Source of the DNA: Clostridiaceae bacterium
Lineage (GTDB): Bacteria; Bacillota; Clostridia; Lachnospirales; Lachnospiraceae
Reading direction: 5' to 3'
Assembly: GCA_902363735.1 (NCBI GenBank)
Contig: CABJBA010000006.1
Span: 62,001 to 126,000, forward strand
DNA: 64,000 nucleotides
Below, piece by piece: positions 27,027 through 39,800 of the stretch (positions are counted from its first letter, which is position 1; each line of letters begins with the position of its first letter). Under the pieces are notes generated by a model. It ran no database searches. It was not told where the DNA came from and saw only the letters and a program-made list of their open reading frames with translations. Made by a program: the position numbers and the translations under genes.

Positions 27027-27737
27027 ATGAAAAAGAAAATATTAGGGGCAATATTATCGGCGGCACTTTCCATAAGCATGGCAATGCCAGCGTTTGCAGA
27101 ACTTATCTGGACACCGGATAAGCTTCCAGCAGGGTATACCACAAATGAGTGGGAGAATAAGGAGTTTAGTTTTTATTCAGGAAATGCTGTTAAGAGAGAG
27201 ACTTACACATTTTATGTAAAAGACCTTTATGGGAATTTTATGAAAAGTACTTCACTTGCTGGAGGCTTACGAACAGATGAAAATGGAATTCTAATTTCGG
27301 CAGATGGTTTTGTACATTCTTATGGAACAGAGTTGGCTATGATTGAATATTATAATATTCAATCATATGAACAACCATCATGGCATCAAGATTCAGCTAA
27401 ATCATTAAATGAAAACGGAATCAGCAATTATTGGTATGGAACCAGTAAATCAGGATCACCAAGTGAATGGAGATGGCTCATGGTATCTCCTGATGGAACA
27501 ATGGATGGCCTGATGTATGCGTATTGTTTTAATGAGTATGGTTATCTCTACACCAAAACTGTTACTCCAGATGGATACATGGTTAATGAACGTGGTCAGT
27601 TAATGATTGATGGAGCAGTAAAGACAATAAATCCAAGAGAAATTATTAGTAATTATAACAATTATCCCATAGGTCATTTAATTTATGATCCGGAGACGAG
27701 GGCACAGCGAGAAAGAACCCCTGACCCATTTTTTTAA
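27027..27737 (+). CDS. Small secreted protein with a single C-terminal choline-binding-like repeat
   Basis: 236-residue protein. The ATG at 27027 follows AAGGGAGGAATTGAGT and begins a clear signal peptide (MKKKILGAILSAALSISMAM, cleavage after PAFA). A longer frame starting at 26928 lacks a site. The mature part is Tyr/Ser-rich. Near residues 160-200 it has YAYCFNEYGYLYTKTVTPDG followed by YMVNERGQLMID, the same ending seen in the wall-binding repeats of the upstream surface proteins. The last 40 residues are polar. Function unknown; likely a secreted or loosely wall-bound protein. A terminator follows before the giant gene. Confidence 0.7.
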   Translation: MKKKILGAILSAALSISMAMPAFAELIWTPDKLPAGYTTNEWENKEFSFYSGNAVKRETYTFYVKDLYGNFMKSTSLAGGLRTDENGILISADGFVHSYGTELAMIEYYNIQSYEQPSWHQDSAKSLNENGISNYWYGTSKSGSPSEWRWLMVSPDGTMDGLMYAYCFNEYGYLYTKTVTPDGYMVNERGQLMIDGAVKTINPREIISNYNNYPIGHLIYDPETRAQRERTPDPFF

Positions 27738-27756
27738 CAGAATATAAATATTTTAT

Positions 27757-27795
27757 AAGACTATCGGTTGATTCATAATCGGTAGTCTTTTTTTG
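27757..27795 (+). terminator. Intrinsic terminator before the giant stalk gene
   Basis: AAGACTATCG near 27757 pairs with CGGTAGTCTT (27780-27789, one G-U pair), followed by a run of T to 27794. It ends only 26 bases before the start of the 4633-codon gene, so that gene either needs a promoter overlapping this element or is reached by readthrough. Confidence 0.75.
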
Positions 27796-27820
27796 TTACC
27801 AATTAAGGGGAAAATAAAAA

Positions 27821-30800
27821 ATGAAAAAGGTTTTACAAAAACTTAACTTAAAACAAAAATTAGCCGGAGTTATGGCGGTAATCGTAACAACCATGGCATT
27901 TCTCCCATATATTCCAGAGGCTATGATATCCCTTGCAGATTATGCTCAGATCATTGAACCTGCAGCCTGGAGATCTTGGGATTCTAGTGCCTATGGTGCA
28001 GAAGCCGATGCTAAAAAGTATATGCCTACAGGCTTGATGTATGAAACTAAGTGGATTAATTTAAAAGATAATGGAGGGTATGCGTTTCCGGCAGGAGCCA
28101 AGCAATACCTGGTAGAAAATACACAGCACAGTGATGGCACTTATAAAGAGTTTGATAAGAATTTTATCTATTGTGTAGATGGTCACCGAGAAAATGCCAT
28201 GATATATCTTGGGAGCCAAGCATTCCTAGAAGGTTATTGGAGTGCAAGAAACGATAACATGCCAAACGAATTCCCAGCGGGTGATAATGCAAAAAATATA
28301 ACATTAAAAAAGTTCAATTTTCTTATGATTACTTATGCCACTCATATGGGAAACAATGACAGCATTGAAGCCTGTAATGATGCCAATGCAGGAACTGCTA
28401 AATACATTGTTGCATCTATTATTAACTGGTTAGCTGCAGATGATTGTGTGTTTACTGGTGATTGGCAACATGATCTAGATGAATTTCGTAATAGCAATAA
28501 TTACAAAGCGGTTTTAAAACAGTTGAATCCCAATTCAGTAGGGGATCGTTCAGTTTATAATCAGCTATCCAATACACAAGTTCCTTCCGAGTATGCAGCG
28601 AGAGGGTGTAAGAACTGGGCCGAGTGGATGTTTGGTAATGTGTGGGTTGCAGCTACAATTACAAGTGAATTTGAAGAAGACAGTGGAGAAACCGTTTACT
28701 TTGCTAAGATGGATCATTCTACTGATAGCTATACCATTACGATTCCTTATCCCAATGAAGTGGTAAAAGGCTATTACCAGCGCCTTTCAGCCAAAGATCT
28801 TTATGGGGACTGGACATACACTGGCCCAACGGAAGCTGGACTTGTGTTTAGCTCTATGTCTGGTGAAGTTCCCACTGACGGTCAGGGAATTGGAATCCTT
28901 TACTGGGCCAATCAGAATCAACAAGGTGCAGTTTTAGCAAAGGATATCGGTTCTGCTCAGCTTGCAACCTTTAAATTCTATACAAGAGATCCTGATAAGC
29001 CAACTGAGTATGCCTTTGATATTTCCCAGACCTACTTTGCAGCCAAGCTGGATAAGGATTTAGAAGTTCATGTCCGTGTTGGATCTGGAGGAACCGGAAA
29101 GGTTCAGCGTTTTAAGCATACGGAAGGCTTTGGGGCCAATTATAACGTGGGATTGATTAAATATGATTCTGAAACGGGCAAGCCCCTGGCCGGTTCTCAT
29201 TGGGATATCTTAGAGGCATTTGACGATTCTCAGCTTGACAGCACAGATCTGGATTTAAGAAACCCAGGGGATTATTCGTCCAACACTGGCTCTTTAACCG
29301 GAGCTTCCTGGGAAGAGGATAACGGAAGCGAAGAGGCACGTATCTCCATCAATTACAGCGGAGATACCGGACTGAATGATTCCGAAGCAAACCGTTATAA
29401 TCAGGCCAATTCCTCCCGTTCCCAGTTTCAGCGCTGGTCTGATCCGGAAAACGATCCTTGCAGTGCTGATGACCATATAACCTATGATAACGGAGAACTT
29501 CATTACGTTGACTCCAGGGGAAAGATTCATAGTAAAATTGCTCATTCCGATGCCCGAAGTTACACCTATCAAAAGGGGTATTGCAGCGGCCATCCGGCTC
29601 CGGAGGTACAGTATGAAGAGGTTCCTGAACCGGAGTATGACGAAGAGACCGGAGATCAGACCAATGCCGATGCCATAGAGGCTGTAGAAGAATACAATCA
29701 GCAGCTTCATGACAGTGCCTGGGAGGAATGGCTTTCCGGAGTAGAGGAGTGTGAAAGACTGGTGGAAGAAGGTGGTTTCTTCCATGCCATTGATCCAACG
29801 GGGAATACACAAAGGGAAGCTCTGGAAGCGGACCGAGATCAGTTTTATAAGGACTTTATCTCCTTAACCTATGAATACTCTGCAAAGGAAACTATCCCAG
29901 CGCCCGGCTATTCCCTTCATGGCAGTCATCCCGATGATATTCCCATGGAGTGGCGGACCGTTACCTCCAGTGAATACAAAGATTACCGATCCCATGGCCT
30001 GGGCCGTATGGCTGGCAGCATTGGAGCGGACCTAAAACCCAAAGAAGAGGACCAGGGGGAAGTTCATCAGGAAGCAGGAGCAGAATCCATAACCTCCCCG
30101 GAACCGGTGATGTTTACCAGCTTTGGAAATTCAAATCAGGTGAAAGGTTTTGAGGCCATTTTAGAATCCAATCCGGAAGCAGAAGAAACCGGGACAGAGA
30201 AAGAAAGCGAGTCTGAAGCAGAAGCCGGGTCCGAACCGGAAAATGAAACCGAAACAGAACTGGAAACGGAACAAGGACCGCCAAAGGAATCTAGTGAAGA
30301 AACAGAATCCATAGAAGAGACTGTTGTAGAACCAGAGGAAGGGAAATCAGAATCAGAAACAATACCAGAAACAGAGACAGAATCAGAACCGGAACCAGCA
30401 AACGAGGTTGAACAAAAGCCGGCTGAAGGGGAGAAAACAAATATCCGGCCAGATAACAAAGCAACTGCATCCGAAGCAGTGAAAACGGAAAAGAAAACAG
30501 CCACCGATTCTCAGGCTGAAGGAATCCATGGAGGAATTACCTTTACCGGGCTGTTCGAGTCTCTTGGCTCCAGTGTCCGGTCTGCCGCAAAGATGGTTTT
30601 ATCTGCTTTGGCATTTGGTGATGAAGATGAAGGGTCTGTTTTAAGAAACTCCCTATCCTCCTTCCCGGAATCCACAGAAACCAGCCGTGTGACTCCCTTA
30701 AATTCCTCCACCAAAGACTGGACGTTCATTGCCTATGACCACAGGTCCGAAGGGGAGATTCACTTTAATAAGAAAGACATGGCTCTAAAGGCCGGGGAAT

Positions 30801-33800
30801 CTGATTCTTACAGTGCTTATGGAGACAGTCAAGGAGATGGGACTTTAGAGGGAGCTGTTTATGGTTTGTTTGCAGCTACGGATACTCCCCACCCAGATGG
30901 GCATTCCGGAGTGTTATTTAAAAAAGACAACCTGGTATCCGTAGCTGCGCCAGACCGGAATGGGGAAGCAAGCTTTCTGGCTATTACCCAGGCTCCCGGC
31001 TATACATTCAATTATCAGACCGGGACAATTGAAAAAACTCCTGATGGCTGGGCCGATCAGGCACCGACCAATCTTTATACCTCCATGGGAAAAGCTGTTG
31101 GGAAGGAACGGGATGCAGAACGATTTACCGGACATACGGACCAGGGAAGCAGCCTTTCCATTACAGACAGCCGGAATGAAACTGCCTCCGGTTATGAAAA
31201 GCTTTCCTCCAACCAGGGAAGAGATGGAACCGGATCAGGAAGCCTTTCTTATCCTATTGAGAATAACGAAGTCTTAAACGGAAATGCTTGGATCGGACGG
31301 CCGTTAATCGTCAATGCGGACGGGACACAGTATTACATCAAGGAGCTGACCCGGTCTGAAGGTTATGAGCTTTCTGTTTACGGAAAGGATGCAGCGGTCA
31401 GCAACCGGGAGGCATTTATAGCCGGAGGGAATCCATCGGCAGAGGGAAGTGTATCTGCTGGAGCAATAGAAACAGACCGGGTGAAAAGAGCCAACACCTT
31501 TTCCGTAACAAGCAGTGGAACCATAGGCGGATATCAGATTTATGCCCAAAACATACCGGAGGGAGCCTCCTTTTTCATCACCAAAAGTGAGGTGGTGGAA
31601 GATCCAAACGGTACCCATACCGAGTATGTCACCAGGGAGGAAACCGCCCTGGCCGGAGAAGTAGAGGACCGGGTGATCATAAACGGATCACCAGTACCGG
31701 CAAAGGTTGGAGACAGCATTTTACTTCCAAACGGAGAAACAGCTCTGGTAAACAGAGTATCCGCACCAGAGTATGATTACACCGCTGTCCGGCCAGACAA
31801 TGGACTGCGCTATACCATTCCAACCTTTCGGGATAAGGAAGTTACTGGAGACTTATTAGAGGATGCCAATGCAGCACTTAAAAAAGCTTCCTTTAAGGAG
31901 CCAGACGAAGGCGCCCCCTGGATGCAGATTCCTCTTACCGGAGATACCTTTGAGGAACAGTCCATCAGTCTTTATGATGGAATGGAGACCGCCGGACTTT
32001 CCGTATTTAACTGCTTAAAAGTAGAAGAGATCAGGGACGGGAAAGCCAACATCCTCTATTCCTACCGGGTGGGAAGCTTAGTATCAGCCAGTGTTTATGA
32101 TGAAGCAGACAGGACTCTCTACATAAAACGGGACATGAAATACGATGTAAACGGAACCACAGTGAACGGCTATCTTTATACAGCCTATACCCAGAATCAG
32201 CTTGACGATTACAAGGAAAATGGAACCGGATTTGTGACCTATGCCAGAGTAAGTGCAGGAGAACTATCAAAGAAAACAGCGGTTTATCCGGAGGATTTAT
32301 CTGTCATAACCATGATAGAAAGCCCGGAGCGTACCTACTGGGTATACAGTCCTGGGGAACCACTTAGAAACCATGACGGCAGCGTGAAGACAATTATGGT
32401 GGAAGGAGAGATTCAAGTCGCTCCTGGTTATGAATTAAAAGACGTGGACGTACCAGTGAATGCCGTTTATGACGGGACAGGCTATATCATTGATATAGAG
32501 GGAGAGGAAGAAAGCTCTTCTATCAACTTTAAAATCACGTATCAGGATGATTTTGTAGAAGGAACCTATACCACTCCGGAAGAATATGCCGGAAGTTTCG
32601 GAAATATCTCTGCCACTCCAAACATGACTGGGTCAGGGACCTACATAGAATCAGTGATCCTTCGTTATGATCGGAATCAGACCTTTGCAGATGGCGGAAC
32701 ACGTGTAAATAAAACATCTGTTGTAGAACGGCCCATCATGCAAAAGGTCAAGATTACAAAGGATATTTCTTTAAAGGAAGATGGAACATATGAAAATAAC
32801 ACCTACGCAGGAACCGGCCATGAGGACCGCTATACTCTGGGCGGGGGAGGAACGGAGGATAATGCCAAGTATTTAAAGAACTTCCGCTTTAAGGTTTACT
32901 TGAAATCCAACTTAGAACGGCTATACAGGTCAGAGGATGGAGTAGTGAGCTGGCAGGACCGGAACGGAAATATGGTGGATATCCAAGCATACCGGGCATC
33001 ATTCCCGGAAAAGGTTCAAAAGCTCTTTACCAGAGTAGATTACCAGGCCAGTCCTCTTAGAAGAAATTCCAACCAGGCTGCCATTGCGAATGTGTTGCTT
33101 TATGGCTATACGGATGGACAGATCAACGCCGATCAGAACTCCGGCTATACGGCAGTCTTGGAAAAAATGGTTCAAAAGGTGAAGAATGAATCTGGAAATG
33201 ACCGGGAGGTTACAGGCTACAATTATGAAAAGTTTTTTGATGCTATCAAATTGGCCAACAATGATCAATTGGATCAAACTGAACATGAAAGTACCTCCTT
33301 TAAACCCTTTGCTTTTATCAAGCAGCTTTTGTTTGCAACCGGAGGAGCAGAAAAGCAGTATCCGGCCATCCATAACAATTCAGACATAAAAAACAGTATC
33401 AATACCTCTAATCTGGCATCAGATAACGCATTACGGTCTGATTACGTCCGCCAGTTTGCCATCACATGGTACTTAGATGATGAAGTAAAAAAGTTGGTAA
33501 ATGAAAACCAGGCTGGGGAGAGAGAAAGCGCTTCAGGGGAAAAAGCCTATTCGGATGAAATTTACGATCAGGCCCTTTCAGAAGCAATCAAAAAGGCAGA
33601 AAACTATTTAAAACCGTTCTTTGCCTATGACCTTGATGAGATATATGCCATTGACTGGGACAGTGATATAGACGGAGGAAAAGATCAGGATGCAACCACC
33701 TTAAGTGCTGATCAGGAAGATCCGGGGGCCGGTTATACCTACGGAATATCGGAATACCTTCCCTACGGAACCTATGTGGCCGTGGAACAGCAGCCCTTCA

Positions 33801-36800
33801 ATAAAGACTTAGGAGATCTCTATAATAAGCATTATCAGACTGATGCTCCAAAGGAGATGGAACTTCCGGCTGTTTATGAAGGGGGAAAAGCAGGGTCAGA
33901 TCAGACCCCGGAAGAGCTGGCTGGTTATTACCGTTACAGCACAGCCAATACCGTTGCCCAGCTTTCCGCAAAATATCACATCCGGTTTAATGAGGAGTGG
34001 CCGGAGGAAGGAGGGGAAGATTTAAGAAAGTATGTCATCCGGGCGCATAACCGGCTTGGTGATTATGAAATTTATCCCTACGGTTTAGATCTTGATAAGC
34101 TATCCAGACATTTTATCATTACCCAGGGAGCCAATGATCCGGTCAAAAATTATTATAACACCCTGGTTGCTCCGGCAGAGGCTGGAGGAAATCCTGGCAG
34201 TCATTATCTGGCTGACGATGGAAATGCCGGAAAAAGGACCGCCAATGGCTCTACTTATGAGACAAACGGAGTGGAGAAGATTTACCGTTATGGCTCCATT
34301 TCAGAAGACAAACAAATATATGACAGTGTTTCCTTTCCTTTAGGAGATGGTGAGATTTACCGGGATGGAGTGGCAGCCATGGAGGGGGTGCAGACGGCCT
34401 ATGACGGGAAATATGCTCCTATGCTGGTGCCATGGACGGTCACAGAGCCAGCCAATGAAACAGCCGATACCATGCAAAACGGGGATGGCACATCAAGTTA
34501 CAAAGGCTACGCCTACCGCAAATACCGGAATACTTTTTATACCAGCCGGTTGCGGATTGAAAAGCTGGACTTAGAAACTGGAGAAAATATTTTTCATGAC
34601 GGAGCCTTGTTTGCCCTTTATGCAGCCACTAGAGAAGATGGAGAGAACACGGATGGCTTGGTGAAGTTCTATGAAACAGATACCCGGATTGAAGGCTCCA
34701 AGGAATTTTTAGAAGCCATGGGAGCCAGAAACATCAACCCGGCCGGGGAAATCTTTAGTGGAGTTGTACCGGCAGGAACGCCAGTCTGTAAGGAATCGGA
34801 ACAGGTAATCCTTACCGATCAGCAAGGAAGAAGAACGGGAGCGTTTGAGGCGTTTACAACCATCAGGGACGCCCTTCAGGCCAGAGAGGATGATTTACCC
34901 AACACCTCCCTCCAGGATCAGAACACGGGGTATTTGATCACGCCCCAGCCTCTTGGAGCCGGAACCTATGTCCTTGTTGAGATCAAGCCGCCAGCCGGAT
35001 ATGTAAGGACAAAGCCGGTAGCCATTGAAGTCTATTCTGACCAGACGACTTATTATCTGGAAGGAGACAGGGACAGTCGGGTGGCTGCAGCCATTTATGA
35101 GGACCAGGAAGAGGAAGGTTCCCAGAGAGTCACCGATACGGCCAGGATTTACATAGGCAATACCCCGGTACGGTTAGAGGTTTCAAAGATCAAAGATACG
35201 GATCATACCGTCACCTACCGGACCGATACCAGGCTGACCGGAACCGAGCTGGAGCTAAAGCAGAAATACGGAGGCGACAACCTGGAGTTTGCCTATAAAA
35301 ACGGGACGTACTTAGGTTATGGCTGGTACAAAGGGACTTTAGAATATTTAGAGTCCAGGAAGACAGCCGGGGAAGATGCAGAGCCAGTCTACATAGATGG
35401 CGTATTTGCCGGTTACGGCCTGATATCCAGGCCACTGGATACGGCGGATGATCAAAACCGCTACGTGGCCGGGGCGCAGATGGCCCTTTACGATGCCATA
35501 GAGATCAAGGAAAACGGAGACAGCGGAGATCATGGTTATGAAGGCGTAGAAGTGGTCAGGGACCGGAATAACAACGTCCAGTCTATTAAAGTATTGAAAG
35601 GTTCCGCAGGAAATACCGTTGAATTTATCCGCAAAGAAGATCCTAAAGAAAGCTTAAAGGGAGAAACGGGAGAAGGAACCTGGACCTATGAAACCATAGA
35701 CCGGGAGGACACGGATATCCTGTTTTACTCTCTTGGAGGGCTGAAGGTGACGGAAACCGGAACCGGTGGGAAGCTCTATGGCTATGACCGGAATGGAAAC
35801 AAGGTTCAGGTGAAGAATCAGGAATCCATCTATGTGCTAAAGGCCGGACAGCCCGTGTTTGAGCTGACTGGAGGAGATTTGACAGCCGCCAGGTATCTTG
35901 CAGGAGATAAGATATTTTCTCTAAGTTCCGGAACTACGATGTACCACTTGGACAATGATGGAAACCGGGATGCATATGTGAATCCAACTACCGGCATGGC
36001 CTACGCCAAAGAAGGAGAAAAGCTCCAGGTGTGGCCTGTAAAGGTTTCTAAAACGGAAACAGGGGCGGTCATTGCCAGGGAAAAGATAAAAACCTTCCGG
36101 ATTGCTTCTATAAACGCAGATACGGATCAGGAATATATGACGGGAATTTATAACGGAAACAACCTGGTCAAACGGTTGAATCCAGTCTTAAATGACCATG
36201 GCCTACCGGAGTATTACCAGAGGTCAGAGCAGATCTATAAGAAAGGAACGCCAATCTATGACATTGACGGAGATTATGTCCGCTATCAATATGACGATCT
36301 CCTCTCAGCCTATAATAAGGCTGCTTACCGGATCAATAATCAGGCGGGCATGGAAGCTGTTGGAGCAGATGAGAACGTAACAGACGATCCGAAGCTTTAT
36401 CACCGCCAGGGAGAATCCTGGATCATGGAAAACACCTGGATTACCGGAGAAACTTATCCAAACGATCCGTTTCAGGCAGACATGACCGTGGGACAGGCAG
36501 ATATGCTAAAACGAGTTATCCCAGGAACTTATATTATGGAGGAGGTGATGCCCCCATCCGGTTATGCCAAGGGTCTTCCACAAGGAGTTACCGTTTTCGA
36601 AAAAAGGGAAGTTCAGCGTACCGGTATGGAAGATGAAAAAATCAAGGTGGAGGTTGTCAAGACCGATGCACCGGAGCAGTACAAGCTTAAGGTGATCAGT
36701 GATTACCAGGAAGGGCTTACGGTTACAGAACCAAAGGGAGCCTATGGTTACAGCCAGGTTTCAGGAGCGCATTTAGCATTCTATAAAGCAAAGCGGATTT

Positions 36801-39800
36801 ACACCACAGACAGTGAAACCTATCCCAAGGGTTATTACCTGGTAAAGACAGAAACCACCCCGGCGCAATGGACCGTAGAAAACTCCTCTGATAATACCCC
36901 GGTGACGATTACCGCCGATTGGATTACAGACGGAACCCCGAAATATTGGGAAGGAATCCCGGCTGGAGATTATATCCTGGAGGAAAAAAAGGCACCAGGC
37001 GGATATATCCCCAACTCCATGGAAGTTTCCATCCGGGCAACTGGAGAAGTGCAGACCATTAACCTAAAAAATGACCATACGAAGCTGGAAGTTTATAAGT
37101 ATTACGAGGACAGCACTGGAAATAAAGTGCCACTCCCAAACAGCCATCAGGCGGGCTTGGCTCTTTACGAGGCCAAAACAGACAGCAATGGAAACATAAT
37201 CATGGAAGATGGAAAGCCGGTTTATGATGAGCAAAAGAAGGTGGCAGCCTGGACTACCAATGATCTATCAGAGTATACGGAAAAAGCCTTAAAAAGTACC
37301 GGCTTTATGGAACACCTAAAGGATTTCTTTGGCCTGGGAGAGAATCAGTCCAGTTTTATCATGGATTTTGAGGCAGCCTACCGGGAAAAAGGAGAGGATC
37401 TTATTTCCCTTACCTGGTACACAAAGGAAGGAGAACGGACAGCGGAGCGCATGGAAAGCCTCCGGACCGGAAATGGGGAAGGAGTTACCCAGACCTGGAA
37501 CACGGATTCCGGAAAGACGATCCGGATCACCATTTACCGGAATGTAACAAACGGCTCCCTGGATACCAATGGAAAACTGCCTTTGATCTTTGAATACCAG
37601 TTTAACTATCAGGAATCGGGCGGAGTTAAAAGCTATGACACGTTAGAGGGACTGCACCGGATTGATTATCTGCCACTGAATGCAGAAAAAGGCGGAAAAA
37701 AGGTAGGAAATTATATCCTGGTGGAAGAAACAGTCCCTTATGGATTTGAAACGCCTGATCCCAAGGCCGTAGTCTTAACAGAAACAGGAGATGTGCAGAG
37801 AATCAGCTTTAAAAATGAGGAAAAGTTCATCAACGTCTTAAAGGTAGTGTCAGACGGAATCAGGGACTATGCGGCAGAGGGTGCTGAGTTGGCCCTTTAC
37901 CGGGCAGATGAAGATGGAAATCTGGTGGAAGATGAAAGCCATCTGATTGAGCGCTGGATATCTGGATCAGATGGAAGATACACCGAGCAGGACCGGTTTA
38001 ACGGAAATGTTTTAGAGGGATTTTCGGTAGGAGATTTAAAGCCTCACCGGATTAATAAGATCCCTTACGGAACTTATTATATGGCTGAAGTTAAGCCACC
38101 AGCCTATATGCAAAAGATAGAACCAGTAAAAATCGTTGTGGGAGCAGAAAAGGTTCCTGTTTACCGGATTGTCAATGTCCCTACCATTGGCAAGCTGGAG
38201 ATCATAAAGAAAGCTTCTGATACCGGGGAAGGACTGGAACATGCCAGATTTAAAGTGATTAATTGGGATACCGGAGCCGTCTGGTATATGACAACCGGAA
38301 CAAAAGGGACAGCAGAACTTACCGGATTGCCGGTGGGACAGGTGCAGACAAATGGAACCATAAAGCCGCATACCTATACCATGGAAGAAATATCACCGCC
38401 TGAATTTTACCAGATTTCCGGTGGGATAATCAAATTTCAATTTGACGGAAAAGAGACCGGAGAAGAAACCCGCTATACCTGTGAAGTTGAGAATAAGCCT
38501 ACCAGCATTCAATTCAAGAAAACAAACTTTGATACAGGAATGGCTGTGGAAGGGGCTGAAATCGCTGTATACGAAGCAGTGGCCATTGACGGAGAGTACC
38601 AAAAACAGGGAGAAGCCATTGAACAGGCAACTTCCGGCTCCAATGGTTTTACACTGACCAAGAAGCTGTCCGCCAACCGAGTGTACATCATGGAGGAGCT
38701 AAAGGCTCCACCCGGATATGCCCTTTCAGAACCAGTGGTATTTACCGTAAACCAGGCAGGAACCGGAATCCAGAATGTTTCAAACAGCTTTAGCATCTTA
38801 AAGCTGGCAAGTGAAAACGGTGCTATTAATGCCCTTACCGTAACCGGAAGGGTCCCTGTCAAAGTCTATACCATGTTAAAAGATCTGGATACCGGAACGG
38901 AACTTCCCCCAATCATCGGATCAGGAAGCGCACAGAGAATAACCGCAGAAGACGGTATTATAGATGGCCACTTGTATGAGATCACGGAGAACACCAGGTA
39001 TTCCGATGGCAGAACAGAAGCATCCCAAAAAGAAACAAAGCGGATCTATCTTGATGAAGCTGGGACTTATGAAATTCCCTCCAGGACCTACTTAGAAACC
39101 ACACAGGAGCTGACGGACGATGCCGGTAACATCCTTGCAAGCTGGACAATTCATGAGGAAACCCATGATTATACCATTCAAAATCCAGTGATCAGGGAGG
39201 TTTCCATTGCGAAAGTAACAAGCAGCGCAGGAGCTGAAGATCATGCAATTAAAAAGGGCAGCGTGATTAAATACACGGTAGCCTATCATAATCCCTACAG
39301 CTATCCGGCAGATATCCGGATCAAGGTGGTCCTTCAGGAAGGATTGGAATATTTACGTTCCACAGACTACGGCAGGGAATTAAATGGAACGATCCTCTGG
39401 AACTTAGCCGATGTGGCAGATCATGAAAGCGGTACCGTTGATGTGATGGCCGTAGTGTCCGGTGATGAGGGTGGACAGATAAAAGCTTATTTTGAGACAA
39501 ATGCAGATGCTGTTACCAAGCAAACCACGCTGACAAATCCCATTGTCCCGGACGGCTCCCTTACCATCATAAACAAATTGACTGGTACTGGAAAAAACCA
39601 GGCAGATGAGTTCACTTACCGAGTGAGGTTCACAGGCCAGGCTGGAAACACCTTGACTGGATACCAGGCCTACAGCGGATCAAAGGAAGGCAGAATTAAG
39701 GGTGAGGGCAGCATAACACTGACCGGTGACGGATTTATTACCTTTGCGGGTCTGCCCTATGGAACCGGCTATGAGATCCTTCAGGAGCCAAGATCTGGTT

